Counted from the first letter of the stretch, positions 18,432 to 28,137 are shown. The stretch is DNA of 64,000 nt from Pseudorhodobacter antarcticus (GCA_945862435.1 CAMAXX010000006.1:57142-121141), one strand, 5' to 3'. Made by a program: numbers and translations. Notes: generated from the sequence alone by a model not told the origin.

Positions 18432-19477
18432 AGCCCGTATCTTTGATTAAACTCTTGCAGCATCTGCGGTGACATCGGGTCATTTAGATCAAGTATTATC
18501 TGGCGCAGGATTGGAATTTTGCGCCCTGTGGCGGATTTCTTAAGGAACGGGTAATTCTGACGCTCAATCGCGAAACGCGGTAAAACAATCGGAATACCTG
18601 TGCGATTTACACGGATTTCAATAAATTCATTTTTTTTCATTCTGGATGCCGCGATATCTTCTGCGTCATTTAAATCTCGGAAATACTTTTTTTCTTTGGT
18701 ACTCAACGCTGAGCGGCATATATTAGCAAACTGTTCCGCGGACAGCCGCAACAAATGATTGCGCAGGTCGATATTTTTTGAAAGTGCGTCACAAGAAAAT
18801 CCACTTTTCTTCAACCATTTGCTAAGGCCATGTTCACCGCGCCTTATAGTGCGGCCTTTTCCATTTGATATCTGCAAACTACGCCAGAAACGGAAGAAAT
18901 TAGGCGATTGAACCACCTTTTCACCAATTGAAATCGCGTAGCTCGCAAAGTAAGATCTTTGTGTTTTCGCAAAAAAGGTCAAATAGGTTGTTGTCGAAGG
19001 GGGAAGGCCGCGATGCTCGTCGGCCCAGTAAGCATCCATCCCACTGTCTTCGGCCATTTTCAGCCAATTTGCTTTGCCCGCTAATGGAAACCAGCAGGAG
19101 TCGTTCAAAAACACCAAGCGTTTGAGTTGGCGCAAATAAGGGGCCAAATCCAAAACAGCATCAAGGTAACCACCGAAATCATAACCGAAATTCTGCCTCT
19201 GCATAATGCGCCATGTCAGTGGTTTCAACCGCGCAATATCGTCAGTGTTCAACGGTAAATTGCTAACCAAAAGGGGGCTATATCCATTGGCGACCAGATA
19301 CCGCAGGGAATGTAAATGATTTTCAAGAACGCCATACTTTGGAAAAATTAGGAAAATGGCAATTTTGTCAGTTACCGTTTGCGACCCAGCAAAGTGGAAT
19401 CGCTTAGGACGCAAGATGCGATCATTATAAAATGATGAAAAAGCGAGCGGCACCCATCGGGTTACAAAGCCAAACAT
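18428..19477 (-). CDS. Rhamnan-synthesis F (RgpF) family protein
   Basis: A 349-residue protein resembling the RgpF family associated with cell-surface rhamnose-rich polysaccharides. Characteristic stretches are IAIFLIFPKYGVLENHLHSL, the NFGYDFGGYLDAVLDL block, and LKRLVFLNDSCWFPLAG. No membrane helices are seen beyond a short hydrophobic N-terminus. The start is ATG 19477, which overlaps the stop of the glycosyltransferase gene by one base (TAATG); the open frame extends to 19570 inside that gene. Base composition is visibly more AT-rich than its neighbours, so a transferred surface-polysaccharide gene is possible. Confidence 0.78.
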   Translation of the reverse strand: MFGFVTRWVPLAFSSFYNDRILRPKRFHFAGSQTVTDKIAIFLIFPKYGVLENHLHSLRYLVANGYSPLLVSNLPLNTDDIARLKPLTWRIMQRQNFGYDFGGYLDAVLDLAPYLRQLKRLVFLNDSCWFPLAGKANWLKMAEDSGMDAYWADEHRGLPPSTTTYLTFFAKTQRSYFASYAISIGEKVVQSPNFFRFWRSLQISNGKGRTIRRGEHGLSKWLKKSGFSCDALSKNIDLRNHLLRLSAEQFANICRSALSTKEKKYFRDLNDAEDIAASRMKKNEFIEIRVNRTGIPIVLPRFAIERQNYPFLKKSATGRKIPILRQIILDLNDPMSPQMLQEFNQRYGL

Positions 19478-20346
19478 TACAAGAGCCCCCGCCCTTTTCC
19501 GCCATCCCTTAGTGTCGAAAGAACCCCGCGCAGAATGCCCCAGCTTTTCCAGCGACGGTTTTTTGACCACAGCATATCGGGGGCCAGCATCGCCAAAACC
19601 CCGCCGATAAGTGCAACAAAAAACGGAGCCGCGCGGCCATTTTTGCGCGCGGCATAAACACGGCTGCGCGCCTGATGATAGCGTTTGAAATAAAACGTGG
19701 CAGGATCGGTGCCCGATGACTTTTCGGCCAAATGCGTCACCAAAGCATTGCGCACAAACATGATGGGGCCAATTTTGGCGCGCATACGGCGCGATAGGTC
19801 GTCATCTTCGTGATAAAGGAAAATATTCTGATCAAACCCGCCCACAGCGTCGAACGCAGATTTCCGCGCAAACAGGGCTGACCCCATCAAAACGGTCACC
19901 TCTGCATCGGTTTCGGGCCAGCGGTGGGGCATGTATTCGCGCAGCGGCATCAGGCGTGAACGGTAATGAAACTGCATTGACCCATCGGCCAGCGCAATGC
20001 GCGGGTTAAAGGCTGAAGCGGCAGGAAAGCGGCGCGCAGCGGCGATCAACTCGTCTAACGCGCCTTCGTGCAGGGTGGCATCGGGGTTTAGAAACATTAC
20101 GAATTCGGTCGTAGCGCGTTCTGCCCCCCGATTGCAGGCATAACCAAACCCCATATTATCGGGGTTTGTCACCAGCTCTGCGCCCATCTTTTGGCAGAGT
20201 GCCGCCAGCGCGTCCGCATGTTTGGACGCATTATCAACCACGATCACGCGCACGCCTTTTGGGACAGAGGCAAGCATTTCGGGCAGAACATCCATGCTAT
20301 TATAGGCCACCGAAACGATGGTTACCAAATCTGGAACGGGCATCAT
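19477..20346 (-). CDS. Glycosyltransferase family 2 protein
   Basis: Transfers a sugar from a nucleotide donor, probably to a surface polysaccharide. A GT-A fold is shown by the N-terminal TIVSVAYNSMDVLPEMLASV, the VIVVDNAS donor-binding strand, NMGFGYACNRG, and the metal-site FLNPDATL, with FLYHEDDDLSRRMRA as the acceptor-side motif. This arrangement is typical of rhamnosyltransferase-like WbbL members. A hydrophobic stretch near the C-terminus (FFVALIGGVLAMLAPDML) may anchor it to the membrane. ATG 20346 (MMPVPDLV) after AAAGGCG is preferred; the frame opens at 20394. It sits 54 bases after pnp and is coupled to the RgpF-like gene. Confidence 0.88.
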   Translation of the reverse strand: MMPVPDLVTIVSVAYNSMDVLPEMLASVPKGVRVIVVDNASKHADALAALCQKMGAELVTNPDNMGFGYACNRGAERATTEFVMFLNPDATLHEGALDELIAAARRFPAASAFNPRIALADGSMQFHYRSRLMPLREYMPHRWPETDAEVTVLMGSALFARKSAFDAVGGFDQNIFLYHEDDDLSRRMRAKIGPIMFVRNALVTHLAEKSSGTDPATFYFKRYHQARSRVYAARKNGRAAPFFVALIGGVLAMLAPDMLWSKNRRWKSWGILRGVLSTLRDGGKGRGLL

Positions 20347-20400
20347 TGCGCCTTTTGGGAAAGGGTTGGCCAAGACGCAGAGCACCTTGGCCAAAAGGGT

Positions 20401-22533
20401 TTATGCCTCGGCAGGGGCTTCGGTGATTTCCAGACCAGTTTCCTGATCGACCATCTTCATGCCCAGCTTGACCTTGCCGCGATCGTCAAAGCCCAAAAGC
20501 TTAACCTTCACGTCTTGGCCTTCTTTCAGCGCCTCGTTCGGGTGGTTCAGGCGCTTGTTGGCGATTTGGCTGACATGCACCAAACCGTCACGCTTGCCGA
20601 AAAAGTTCACGAACGCCCCGAAGTCGACCAGTTTCACGACTTTTCCGTCGTAAATCTTGCCTTCTTCAGGCTCGGCCACGATGGACCAGATCATGTCATA
20701 CGCCTTTTTGATCGCGGCCTGATCGTTGGAGGCTATTTTGATGATACCATCGTCGTTGATATCCACTTTCGCACCCGACATTTCCACGATTTCGCGGATC
20801 ACTTTGCCGCCCGACCCGATCACTTCGCGGATTTTGTCGGTTGGGATTTGCAGGGTTTCAATCTTTGGCGCGTATTCGCTAAAGCCTTGTGGTGCCGACA
20901 GCGCTTTGTTCATCTCGCCAAGAATATGCAAACGCCCGTCTTTGGCCTGAGCCAAAGCTTGCGCCATAATCTCAGGCGTGATGCCTGCAACTTTGATATC
21001 CATCTGCATCGTGGTGATACCCGCAGCGGTGCCTGCCACCTTGAAATCCATATCGCCAAGGTGATCTTCATCGCCCAAAATATCGGTCAACACGGCCCAG
21101 CGGCCATCGTCTTCCAAGATCAGGCCCATCGCCACGCCAGCCACCGGGGCTTTCAGTGGAACGCCTGCATCCATCATAGACAGCGAACCACCGCAGACCG
21201 ATGCCATGGATGACGATCCGTTGGATTCCGTAATTTCCGACACCACGCGAATGGTATAGGGGAAATCGGTTGGCGCAGGCAGAACGGCTTGCAATGCGCG
21301 CCATGCCAGTTTGCCGTGACCAATTTCGCGGCGGCCTGGGCTGCCGACACGGCCCACTTCGCCCACCGAATAGGGGGGGAAGTTGTAATGCAGCAGGAAG
21401 TTGCTGCGCGAATTGCCATGCAGCGCGTCGATGATTTGCTCATCCTCGCCCGTGCCCAGCGTGGTCACAACCAAACCTTGGGTTTCGCCGCGCGTAAACA
21501 ATGCGCTGCCGTGGGTACGGGGCAGAATGCCCGTTTCCGAAACAATCGGACGCACAGTTTTGTTGTCGCGACCGTCAATACGCGCGCCGCCGTTGATGAT
21601 ATCGCCGCGCAGAATAGAGGATTCTAGCTTTTTGATTGCCGAGCCTAGGTTGATATCGGCATGATCTGCTTCATCAAGCGCAGCTTTAATAACCGAAACA
21701 GCCGCCGAAATCGCGTTGGTGCGTTCTTGCTTGTCGCGCAGCGCGAATGCCGCACGCATGTCTTTTTCACCCGCCGTTTTCACACGCGCGTAAAGTGCCG
21801 AGTAATCGGGCGCGGTGAAATTGAATGGCTCTTTTGCGCAATCTTCGGCGAAATCGATAATCATATCGATCACGGGCTGCATGGCGGCATGGCCAAACTT
21901 GACCGCGCCCAGCATTTCTTCTTCGGTCAGCTCGTAGGCTTCCGATTCCACCATCATCACGGCGTCTTTGGTGCCTGCGATAACCAGATCCAGGCGCTGG
22001 TCGGGGTTGTAGCGCAGCTTATCCATATCATCGATGGATGGGTTCAGCACGTAGTTACCAGCGCTAAAGCCAACGCGCGCAGCGCCGATTGGCCCCATAA
22101 AGGGCACGCCAGAAATGGTCAACGCTGCTGATACGGCGATCATCGCAACGATGTCAGGATCATTGGTCAGATCGTGGCTAAGAACGGTGGCCATTACCAA
22201 AACTTCGTTCTTGAACCCGTCCACGAACAAGGGGCGGATCGGGCGGTCAATCAGACGCGAGGTCAGCGTTTCTTTTTCCGAAGGCCGCGCTTCGCGTTTG
22301 AAAAAGCCGCCTGGAATTTTGCCAGCGGCGTAGTATTTTTCTTGATAATGCACCGTCAGGGGAAAGAAATCTTGCCCTGGTTTGGCGCTGCGCGCATAGG
22401 TGATGTTTGCCATCACCGAAGTGTCGCCAAGCGTAGCAATCACGCTGCCATCAGCTTGACGGGCAATTTTACCCGTTTCCAGTGTCAGCGTCTCGCTGCC
22501 CCACTGGATTGATTTTTTTGTCACATTGAACAT
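20401..22533 (-). CDS. pnp: Polyribonucleotide nucleotidyltransferase (PNPase)
   Basis: Phosphorolytic 3'-to-5' exoribonuclease of the RNA degradosome. It has 710 residues. Two RNase PH domains are visible, the first starting [20 protein letters not shown] with [25 protein letters not shown], the second with [14 protein letters not shown] and [24 protein letters not shown] domain ([15 protein letters not shown]) and an S1 domain ([21 protein letters not shown]) follow. ATG 22533 is used although the frame opens at 22596. Normally rpsO directly precedes pnp; here bciA lies between. The 192 bases upstream include a G9 tract within a GC-rich potential hairpin. Confidence 0.97.
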   Translation of the reverse strand: MFNVTKKSIQWGSETLTLETGKIARQADGSVIATLGDTSVMANITYARSAKPGQDFFPLTVHYQEKYYAAGKIPGGFFKREARPSEKETLTSRLIDRPIRPLFVDGFKNEVLVMATVLSHDLTNDPDIVAMIAVSAALTISGVPFMGPIGAARVGFSAGNYVLNPSIDDMDKLRYNPDQRLDLVIAGTKDAVMMVESEAYELTEEEMLGAVKFGHAAMQPVIDMIIDFAEDCAKEPFNFTAPDYSALYARVKTAGEKDMRAAFALRDKQERTNAISAAVSVIKAALDEADHADINLGSAIKKLESSILRGDIINGGARIDGRDNKTVRPIVSETGILPRTHGSALFTRGETQGLVVTTLGTGEDEQIIDALHGNSRSNFLLHYNFPPYSVGEVGRVGSPGRREIGHGKLAWRALQAVLPAPTDFPYTIRVVSEITESNGSSSMASVCGGSLSMMDAGVPLKAPVAGVAMGLILEDDGRWAVLTDILGDEDHLGDMDFKVAGTAAGITTMQMDIKVAGITPEIMAQALAQAKDGRLHILGEMNKALSAPQGFSEYAPKIETLQIPTDKIREVIGSGGKVIREIVEMSGAKVDINDDGIIKIASNDQAAIKKAYDMIWSIVAEPEEGKIYDGKVVKLVDFGAFVNFFGKRDGLVHVSQIANKRLNHPNEALKEGQDVKVKLLGFDDRGKVKLGMKMVDQETGLEITEAPAEA

Positions 22534-22725
22534 GGATCGTTCCCTATATAGGCGCGCAGCCCCTGCCGCAGCGCCCGTCAAAAATAGCGGCCCCATTGCC
22601 GCCGCCCCCTATCCTTTGCATGGGGGGGGGCAGCCCCCACATCACAGATGCCGCGCGGATACAACAAATGGGTGTCTTTGGGAAGGGGTTTGGGCCTTTA
22701 AGGGCGCTTAGCAGATTGTAAGCCC

Positions 22726-23661
22726 CTAAAACACGCCGTGAACCCCCAAATTGTTCTGCGCGTCGCCCCTCAGCAGCGCGGCGTAGTGATCGCGCAGCGT
22801 ATCGCGGCCAAACTCTGGCGTATCGCTGGCCCTATACGCCTGTCCATCCCACACCAGCATGGACTCGGTTCCATAATACCGACCAATTCGCGCTAGGTTG
22901 GCCTTTTCGGCCAGTTTCGGCGACAGTCGGCCAAGGGCACTTAGCACTGCTATGATTGTATCCATCAGCGCAACGGGAACCTGTTTCACCCGCACAGGCC
23001 GCCCAAGCATCTCTTCTAACATCAAAGCCTGATCCAGCGGCGTGATTGCAGGGCCTGGGCCGCCAATGGGAAGGATACAGTTTTGCAGGGCGGGGTCGGT
23101 TAGACAAGCCACCAGAAAGCGGGCAAGGTCGCTATCTGAAATCGGCTTGCACGCCGTCAGCCGCCCATTCCCAAAGACCATAAACGGCTTATCCGCCGCC
23201 GCCCGCGCGACCTGCCCGGAAAGCGATTTGAAAAACGCCGTGGGGCGGACGACGGAATAGGTCAGGCCGCTGGCTTGCAATTCCACCTCAAAGGCAAGTT
23301 TGGCGCGTTGAAAGCCCAGCAGGGGTTTTTGCACGCAGATCGCCGACAGCAGCACAAACTGCGACACTCCCGCCGCCTGCGCGGCAGCCAAAGCCAAAGA
23401 GTTGGCGCGGTGATCAATCGCCCATGCGTCGCGGGGCGCGCCCGTACGGCTGGCTAGGCAAGAGATAACTGCCGAAACCCCATCTAAAGCGCCCGCTACC
23501 GCCCCCTGCAGAGTGACGTCGCCCTTTACCCGAATACATCCATCAGGCAAGCGCGGCGCTGTTGCGCGCACCAGCGCAACCACCTCATGGTGCGCGGCCA
23601 GCAGCGCCGCCGCAGTGGCCTGCCCAATCGTGCCTGTGGCCCCCAAAAGTAAAACCCGCAT
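22726..23661 (-). CDS. bciA: 3,8-divinyl (proto)chlorophyllide 8-vinyl reductase BciA
   Basis: NADPH-dependent reduction of the 8-vinyl group in (bacterio)chlorophyll synthesis. It has 311 residues with an N-terminal Rossmann motif LLLGATGTIGQATAAALL. The segments AVISCLASRTGAPRDAWAID, VLLSAICVQKPLLGFQRAK, YSVVRPTAFFKSLSGQV, CKPISDSDLARFL and LPIGGPGPAITPLDQALML match my memory of BciA very closely, distinguishing it from general NmrA-like reductases. ATG 23661 follows GGGGGCGG. It lies between rpsO and pnp. No other photosynthesis gene is in the window, so the phototrophic inference depends on genes outside it. Confidence 0.88.
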   Translation of the reverse strand: MRVLLLGATGTIGQATAAALLAAHHEVVALVRATAPRLPDGCIRVKGDVTLQGAVAGALDGVSAVISCLASRTGAPRDAWAIDHRANSLALAAAQAAGVSQFVLLSAICVQKPLLGFQRAKLAFEVELQASGLTYSVVRPTAFFKSLSGQVARAAADKPFMVFGNGRLTACKPISDSDLARFLVACLTDPALQNCILPIGGPGPAITPLDQALMLEEMLGRPVRVKQVPVALMDTIIAVLSALGRLSPKLAEKANLARIGRYYGTESMLVWDGQAYRASDTPEFGRDTLRDHYAALLRGDAQNNLGVHGVF

Positions 23662-23692
23662 ATCCGCCCCCTTTTGCACACCATAACCACGC

Positions 23693-23728
23693 AAAAAGAA
23701 AAACGCCCGCAGTTTTCACCGCGGGCGC
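23693..23728 (-). terminator. Rho-independent terminator after rpsO
   Basis: On the minus strand GCCCGC (23726-23721 side) and GCGGGC (23710-23705) pair around a 10-base loop and are followed by a T-rich run (TTTTTCTTTTT), 26 bases after the rpsO stop. This would separate rpsO from bciA and pnp unless read-through occurs. Confidence 0.75.
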
Positions 23729-23751
23729 ATTCGATAAATCTATACGATGAC

Positions 23752-24021
23752 TTAGCGGCGCAGGCCCAAACGGCCGATCAGCGATTGATAGCGCGCTTCG
23801 TCTTTCTTCTTGGTGTAATCCAGCAACTTACGGCGCTGGGCAACCATCATCAAAAGACCGCGGCGCGAGTGGTTGTCTTTTTTATGGCTCTTGAAATGCT
23901 CGGTCAGCGTAGCAATACGCGACGACAAGATCGCAACTTGCACTTCGGGCGAACCTGTGTCGCCTTCTTTGGTGGCATATTCTTTGATGAGGCGTGCTTT
24001 TTCTTCAACAGTGATCGACAT
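23752..24021 (-). CDS. rpsO: 30S ribosomal protein S15
   Basis: Primary-binding protein of the 16S rRNA central domain. It has 89 residues, the universal length, starting [20 protein letters not shown]. Conserved stretches include [33 protein letters not shown], and the C-terminal [12 protein letters not shown]. The ATG is preceded by AGGAGATCCCG. A terminator follows 26 bases after the stop. It lies in the rbfA-truB-rpsO-pnp order known from many proteobacteria, though here separated from truB by an RTX gene and a DUF1643 gene. Confidence 0.97.
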   Translation of the reverse strand: MSITVEEKARLIKEYATKEGDTGSPEVQVAILSSRIATLTEHFKSHKKDNHSRRGLLMMVAQRRKLLDYTKKKDEARYQSLIGRLGLRR

Positions 24022-24367
24022 CGGGATCTCCTATCTTAGGGGTTAAGGCGCAAGCCGAGATGTCGTCCAGCAAGGCCGATGCTGCCGTTAACTGGCAGAT
24101 GCGAGCGTCTAGGTGAAAACGTTCCAAAAGAAAAGGGGGATTCTGAAATGCCAGTTGAATCTGAAATGCCAGTTGAAAGGGGAAGATCAGATAACGCAGC
24201 ACAACTTTTGTTAACCAATGGCGCAGAAAAACAACCAGAGATAGAGGATCGCCCTAATTTGTGATAGGGTCGTAATAGAAAGCATAGTTTTTTCGGGGTC
24301 TTTTGTGTGGTGATTTGGTGGGGTAGCCAATTCGCTGTTTGTTCCAAGTTGGTGGGTGGGTAATGGT
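24022..24367. other. Non-coding stretch between rpsO and the RTX gene
   Basis: About 345 bases of divergent upstream sequence, more AT-rich than the surroundings. It would contain the rpsO leader and promoter and the RTX promoter. The only clear structure is an 18-bp tandem duplication at 24142-24177. A 103-codon open frame on the minus strand has no protein-like character and is not called. Confidence 0.6.
24142..24177. repeat. 18-bp perfect tandem duplication
   Basis: Two adjacent exact copies of TCTGAAATGCCAGTTGAA (24142-24159 and 24160-24177), located about 130 bases upstream of the rpsO start. Confidence 0.85.
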
Positions 24368-25396
24368 ATGATCGAGGTTATTGGCATTCTAGCAACGCTT
24401 TTTGCCGGCATTCTGGCCGATAGCCTGATGCAAAGCTCGTCCGATGAAAACCGCGAAGCTTTAGGCGAATCCGACAGCGAGAATGATGACGATCAAAATC
24501 CTATGATTTATGGATTTATGCTGACATCGGGCGATGATGCGGGCGCAGATGACGAAGGTATGCCGCAATCAGACGATCAGGCACCCGCGCCCGATATGGG
24601 CGAGACATTGGCGGGAGGTGGCGGCGCGGATGTGCTGTATGCCGACGGGGGATCTGATTTGATTATTGGCGGTGCGGGCGATGATAGCCTTGGCGGGCGC
24701 GCAGGTGATGACACGCTGTTTGGCGATTTTGGCGAAGATGAAATGATCGGCGGCGATGGCAATGACCTCTTGGATGGTGGCAGCGACAATGATCTGATCT
24801 ATGGCGAAAATGGCAATGACAGCCTAGACGGGTTTACAGGCGATGACATGCTTTATGCTGGCGCAGGAGATGATTCGCTAAACGGTGACGAAGGCAACGA
24901 TCAACTGTTCGGCGGTGAGGGGGTCGATACAGTTTACGGAGGCGCTGGCAATGATGTGCTGGAAGGCGGCATAGGTGATGATAACCTGATGGGCGGCGCG
25001 GGTGCAGACGAGATTTTTGGCGATGTGGGCAATGATACCCTGCACGGCAATTCTGCGGGCTTATCCGATACCTCGGTCGATTTCTTGAATGGCGGCGCTG
25101 GCGATGATGTGCTGATGCTAGGCGCGGGCGATTATGGGCATGGCGATGCTGGCGCAGATGACTTTACGCTAACGGATTTTGGCGCTGGAGGTGACGCGGT
25201 GCAGATCACAGATTTTGATCCTGCCGAAGATCAACTGATCTTGCTATATGACCCCGCTTTGGACGACGCGCCTGCGGCCACTTTGGAAGAGGACGCAGCA
25301 GGAAACACCCAAATCCTGCTTGACGGCAACGTTGTTGCCATACTCACCAATGGTGTGCAAATCAGCATAGACGATATAATCCTGCGCGCAGGCTAA
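24368..25396 (+). CDS. RTX-type calcium-binding repeat protein with N-terminal membrane segment
   Basis: A 342-residue, highly acidic protein. A short hydrophobic segment at the N-terminus (IEVIGILATLFAGILADSL) could be a membrane anchor. An acidic linker (SDSENDDDQNP, DDAGADDEGMPQSDDQ) precedes about 15 glycine/aspartate nonapeptides of the GGxGxDxUx type between residues ~85 and 255 (for example GGAGDDSLG, GGDGNDLLD, GGAGNDVLE). These fold into a calcium-stabilised beta-roll. The end contains ITDFDPAEDQLILLYDP, typical for roseobacter members. ATG 24368 behind GGTGGG is used; a GTG at 24356 is possible. It is inserted on the opposite strand between truB/DUF1643 and rpsO. Confidence 0.8.
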   Translation: MIEVIGILATLFAGILADSLMQSSSDENREALGESDSENDDDQNPMIYGFMLTSGDDAGADDEGMPQSDDQAPAPDMGETLAGGGGADVLYADGGSDLIIGGAGDDSLGGRAGDDTLFGDFGEDEMIGGDGNDLLDGGSDNDLIYGENGNDSLDGFTGDDMLYAGAGDDSLNGDEGNDQLFGGEGVDTVYGGAGNDVLEGGIGDDNLMGGAGADEIFGDVGNDTLHGNSAGLSDTSVDFLNGGAGDDVLMLGAGDYGHGDAGADDFTLTDFGAGGDAVQITDFDPAEDQLILLYDPALDDAPAATLEEDAAGNTQILLDGNVVAILTNGVQISIDDIILRAG

Positions 25397-25905
25397 TCGG
25401 CCCATTCCATCGGTTGGACGCCGTAACTGATATACAGCGGATGTTTGGGTGCGCCGCCCTTAGCTAGACCCAAATGATGCAATTGATGGCCTTTCTGTCG
25501 CAGCATCTGCATCACGCGCGCGCCTCTCTCCATATGCGCGCCATGGGTGCCCCAGGCGCAGATAATGCAGTCAGCCCACGCGGCAGCCTGCACTATAGCT
25601 GCATCATTTTCTGGGCCAATCGGATCGCCCGCGCGGCGCATATCGGCGGGATCTGTGGCGCGAAAGGCAAAGATATTCACCACCTGAAAAGCGCTGTATC
25701 CCATCGCCCGGGCGCGCCGTTCGCATCGCTCTACTGTGGGGTCATTTTGCACTTCTGTCGCTGTTGACGGGTTTAGCATGACAAATGTCACTCGGCCTGC
25801 CCCACCGTCCCATTCGCGGCGCAAGGAATAGCGATATCGTTCGCAGTCTGAATAAACCGCCCAACTTTGGCGCAGCAAATCTTTATGCTGGCGCGTGGTT
25901 GTCAT
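25393..25905 (-). CDS. DUF1643 domain-containing protein
   Basis: A 170-residue soluble protein of a widespread uncharacterised family. Its hallmarks are RVTFVMLNPSTATEVQNDPT, VERCERRARAMGYSAFQVVN with FAFRATDPADMRRAGDPIGP, and WGTHGAHMERGARV. The family's catalytic role, if any, is unknown. It starts 3 bases after the truB stop, so it belongs to the rbfA-truB operon here. Its stop overlaps the convergent RTX gene by 4 bases. Confidence 0.9.
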   Translation of the reverse strand: MTTTRQHKDLLRQSWAVYSDCERYRYSLRREWDGGAGRVTFVMLNPSTATEVQNDPTVERCERRARAMGYSAFQVVNIFAFRATDPADMRRAGDPIGPENDAAIVQAAAWADCIICAWGTHGAHMERGARVMQMLRQKGHQLHHLGLAKGGAPKHPLYISYGVQPMEWAD

Positions 25906-25908
25906 GGA

Positions 25909-26814
25909 TCATTCCCGCACGAACACACGGGTAGGGTGTAATTCCCCCCCCCGATAATGGCCCACCGCCACGGCGCGGCCGTTCAGGCTGGCCCATGCCT
26001 CAATACCGAAATCCAAATGCCCAAGCACTTGGCCTGGGTTTCCATTGCGCAGTCGCGCGGCGCCCTCAACCGTGCAAGGCAATTCGGGCAAGCCATGCAG
26101 GCCAATCTCCAATGGCTGGATAAAGCTTTCCAACTCGCGTGTTTTTGCCATGCGGTCAATGTCATCCAGCGATACGCCTTGGCTGGCCACAAACGGCCCC
26201 GACCATTCGCGCCGCAGCCAAGCGACATGGCCAAGGCAGCCTAAAGCAGCGCCCAAATCGCGGGCAATCGCGCGCACATAGCCGCCTTTACCGCAGATCA
26301 TTTCCATTTCCAAATGATCGGCATCGGGTCGTGCGATTAGCTCTAGCTTGTCCACCCACAAATCGCGGGCCGCTAAATCCATCTCCTCGCCCGCCCGCGC
26401 CAGATCATAGGCGCGCACGCCGTCAACTTTAACCGCCGACACCTGCGGTGGTACTTGGCTAATCGCGCCGCGAAACGCGGCCAAAGCAGCGGCAATTGCG
26501 CCGTCATCGGGGCGCAGATCAGATGTGGCAATCACTTCGCCCGCCGCATCATCGGTGCTGGTAGCCGCGCCAAAGCGCACCATAAACCGATAACATTTCA
26601 GCGCATCGGTCACATAGGGCACGGTTTTGGTCGCCTCGCCCAAGGCGACCGCCAGCACCCCAGTTGCATCGGGATCCAGAGTGCCCGCATGACCTGCCTT
26701 TTGCGCATCTAGCGCCCATCTCACCTTGTTCACCACCGCGCTGGATGTGATCCCAGCTGGTTTGTTGACAATCAACCAACCCGACAGCGCGCGGCCCTTT
26801 TTGCCCCTAGCCAT
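25909..26814 (-). CDS. truB: tRNA pseudouridine-55 synthase TruB
   Basis: Converts U55 in the T-loop of tRNAs to pseudouridine. It has 301 residues. The catalytic motif [14 protein letters not shown] contains D48, preceded by the N-terminal [14 protein letters not shown]. The [19 protein letters not shown] and [13 protein letters not shown] segments follow, and the C-terminal part ([20 protein letters not shown]) resembles the PUA-like extension. The start overlaps the rbfA stop by one base (TAATG). Confidence 0.95.
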   Translation of the reverse strand: MARGKKGRALSGWLIVNKPAGITSSAVVNKVRWALDAQKAGHAGTLDPDATGVLAVALGEATKTVPYVTDALKCYRFMVRFGAATSTDDAAGEVIATSDLRPDDGAIAAALAAFRGAISQVPPQVSAVKVDGVRAYDLARAGEEMDLAARDLWVDKLELIARPDADHLEMEMICGKGGYVRAIARDLGAALGCLGHVAWLRREWSGPFVASQGVSLDDIDRMAKTRELESFIQPLEIGLHGLPELPCTVEGAARLRNGNPGQVLGHLDFGIEAWASLNGRAVAVGHYRGGELHPTRVFVRE

Positions 26815-27233
26815 TATTCTTCTTCTGGCTTGTCTTTGGCGGCAATATCGCGCTGCACCACTGGGTCGGAAAACAGCCGCCGTGCCTCGTCCAACCGATC
26901 AAAGGTTTCATCAGCGCGAAATCGCAGTTCTGGTGCATAACGCAGGGTCATCCCGTCGGCGACCATCTTACGCAAAATACCTTTATGGCGTGCAAGGGCC
27001 GCGATTGCATCAGTAACGGCGCCCGCGCCTGACATCGGCATCACATAAACCGTTGCCACCCGCAAATCGGGCGACACAGCGACTTCGCCCACTGTGATAG
27101 ACATATCATTCAGCGCGGGGTCGTGCACCTCTCCGCGCATCAAAATATCAGACAGCGTGCGGCGGATCATTTCACCGACGCGCAGCATCCGCTGCGATGG
27201 CCCTTTGGCCGAGACTGTACGTTTATTTGCCAT
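26814..27233 (-). CDS. rbfA: 30S ribosome-binding factor RbfA
   Basis: Small KH-fold factor for late 30S maturation and cold adaptation. It has 139 residues: [20 protein letters not shown] opens the fold, [20 protein letters not shown] is the family core, and [21 protein letters not shown] ends it, followed by an acidic tail (KDKPEEE). The open frame continues to 27632, but that part lies antisense to dapB; ATG 27233 gives the standard [15 protein letters not shown] start. It is first of the rbfA-truB-DUF1643 operon and diverges from dapB. Confidence 0.95.
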   Translation of the reverse strand: MANKRTVSAKGPSQRMLRVGEMIRRTLSDILMRGEVHDPALNDMSITVGEVAVSPDLRVATVYVMPMSGAGAVTDAIAALARHKGILRKMVADGMTLRYAPELRFRADETFDRLDEARRLFSDPVVQRDIAAKDKPEEE

Positions 27234-27330
27234 GCCCCCCTTTACGCCGCTTCGCGCCCGCCCGCAATGTCGGGCTTTCCTGCGGGGCATTTTGCAGCTA
27301 TGGCTGACCAAAATGGCAAAGGGTGCAGAA

Positions 27331-28137
27331 ATGGCAAGCATTGGCATAGTGGTAACAGGCGCTTCGGGCCGCATGGGGCAAATGCTGATCCGCGAGATTG
27401 CCGCCAATCCTGCCGTGCATCTTGCGGGCGCAATCGAACGCACCGGCCATGCATGGATCGGCCGCGATGTGGGCGCGGCGATGGGAGGGGCGGATTTGGG
27501 CGTGCAAGTGTCGGACGATGCTTTGGCCGCTTTTGCACATGCGCAAGCTGTGATTGACTTTACCGCGCCCGAAGCCACTGTCGAATTTGCCGCCCTTGCC
27601 GCCCAAGCCCGCGCCGTGCATGTGGTTGGCACAACGGGTCTGCAACCCGAACATCATGCCAAGCTAGATGCAGCTGCCCGCCATGCCGTGATTATTCAGG
27701 CTGGCAATATGAGCCTTGGCGTGAACCTTCTGGCGCGGATGACGCAAAAGGTTGCCGCCGCGCTGGATGCTGACTGGGATATCGAAATTGTCGAGGCGCA
27801 TCATCGCCGCAAGGTTGATGCGCCCTCGGGAACGGCGCTGATGTTGGGCCATGCAGCAGCGGCAGGGCGCGGTGTGGATTTGAACGCGCATATAGTGTCA
27901 GGCCGCTATGGGATAACTGGCGCGCGCGAGGCGGGCAGCATTGGCTTTTCCGCCATTCGCGGCGGCGATATTGTGGGCGAACATGATGTGATTTTTGCCG
28001 CGATGGGCGAGCGTGTGGTGCTGCGGCACATCGCCACCGACCGCGCTATTTTTGCGCGTGGCGCGCTGAAGGCGGCGATTTGGGGGCAATCCCAAAAGCC
28101 AGCACGCTATGATATGATGGATGTTTTGGGTCTGTAG
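27331..28137 (+). CDS. dapB: 4-hydroxy-tetrahydrodipicolinate reductase
   Basis: NAD(P)H-dependent reduction in the diaminopimelate/lysine pathway. It has 268 residues. The Rossmann motif [14 protein letters not shown] is at the N-terminus, [16 protein letters not shown] and [12 protein letters not shown] follow, and the substrate-binding [19 protein letters not shown] is intact. ATG 27331 after GGGTGCAGAA gives the standard length; an ATG at 27313 is in frame and longer by six residues. It is divergent from rbfA and followed by a short secreted protein gene. Confidence 0.95.
   Translation: MASIGIVVTGASGRMGQMLIREIAANPAVHLAGAIERTGHAWIGRDVGAAMGGADLGVQVSDDALAAFAHAQAVIDFTAPEATVEFAALAAQARAVHVVGTTGLQPEHHAKLDAAARHAVIIQAGNMSLGVNLLARMTQKVAAALDADWDIEIVEAHHRRKVDAPSGTALMLGHAAAAGRGVDLNAHIVSGRYGITGAREAGSIGFSAIRGGDIVGEHDVIFAAMGERVVLRHIATDRAIFARGALKAAIWGQSQKPARYDMMDVLGL

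Noticed and set aside
20191..21213. A 340-codon open frame on the plus strand antisense to pnp
   Set aside because: pnp is a well-conserved enzyme in this frame; the antisense frame has no recognisable motif and its length is explained by GC-rich codon bias in the third position.
22622..22640. G9 tract with C5 partner upstream of pnp as a terminator of bciA
   Set aside because: A hairpin is possible, but no T run follows on the minus strand, so termination is unsupported; the stretch may be part of the pnp leader.
24036..24347. A 103-codon minus-strand frame between rpsO and the RTX gene
   Set aside because: It covers the rpsO leader and the tandem repeat; composition is not protein-like and no ribosome site precedes it.
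24600..25200. Repetitive DNA that could suggest a CRISPR array or satellite
   Set aside because: The repeats are degenerate coding repeats for RTX nonapeptides in a long open frame, without conserved repeats or unique spacers.
27234..27632. N-terminal extension of the rbfA frame
   Set aside because: It lies antisense to dapB, and the ATG at 27233 gives a full-length RbfA with the standard N-terminus.
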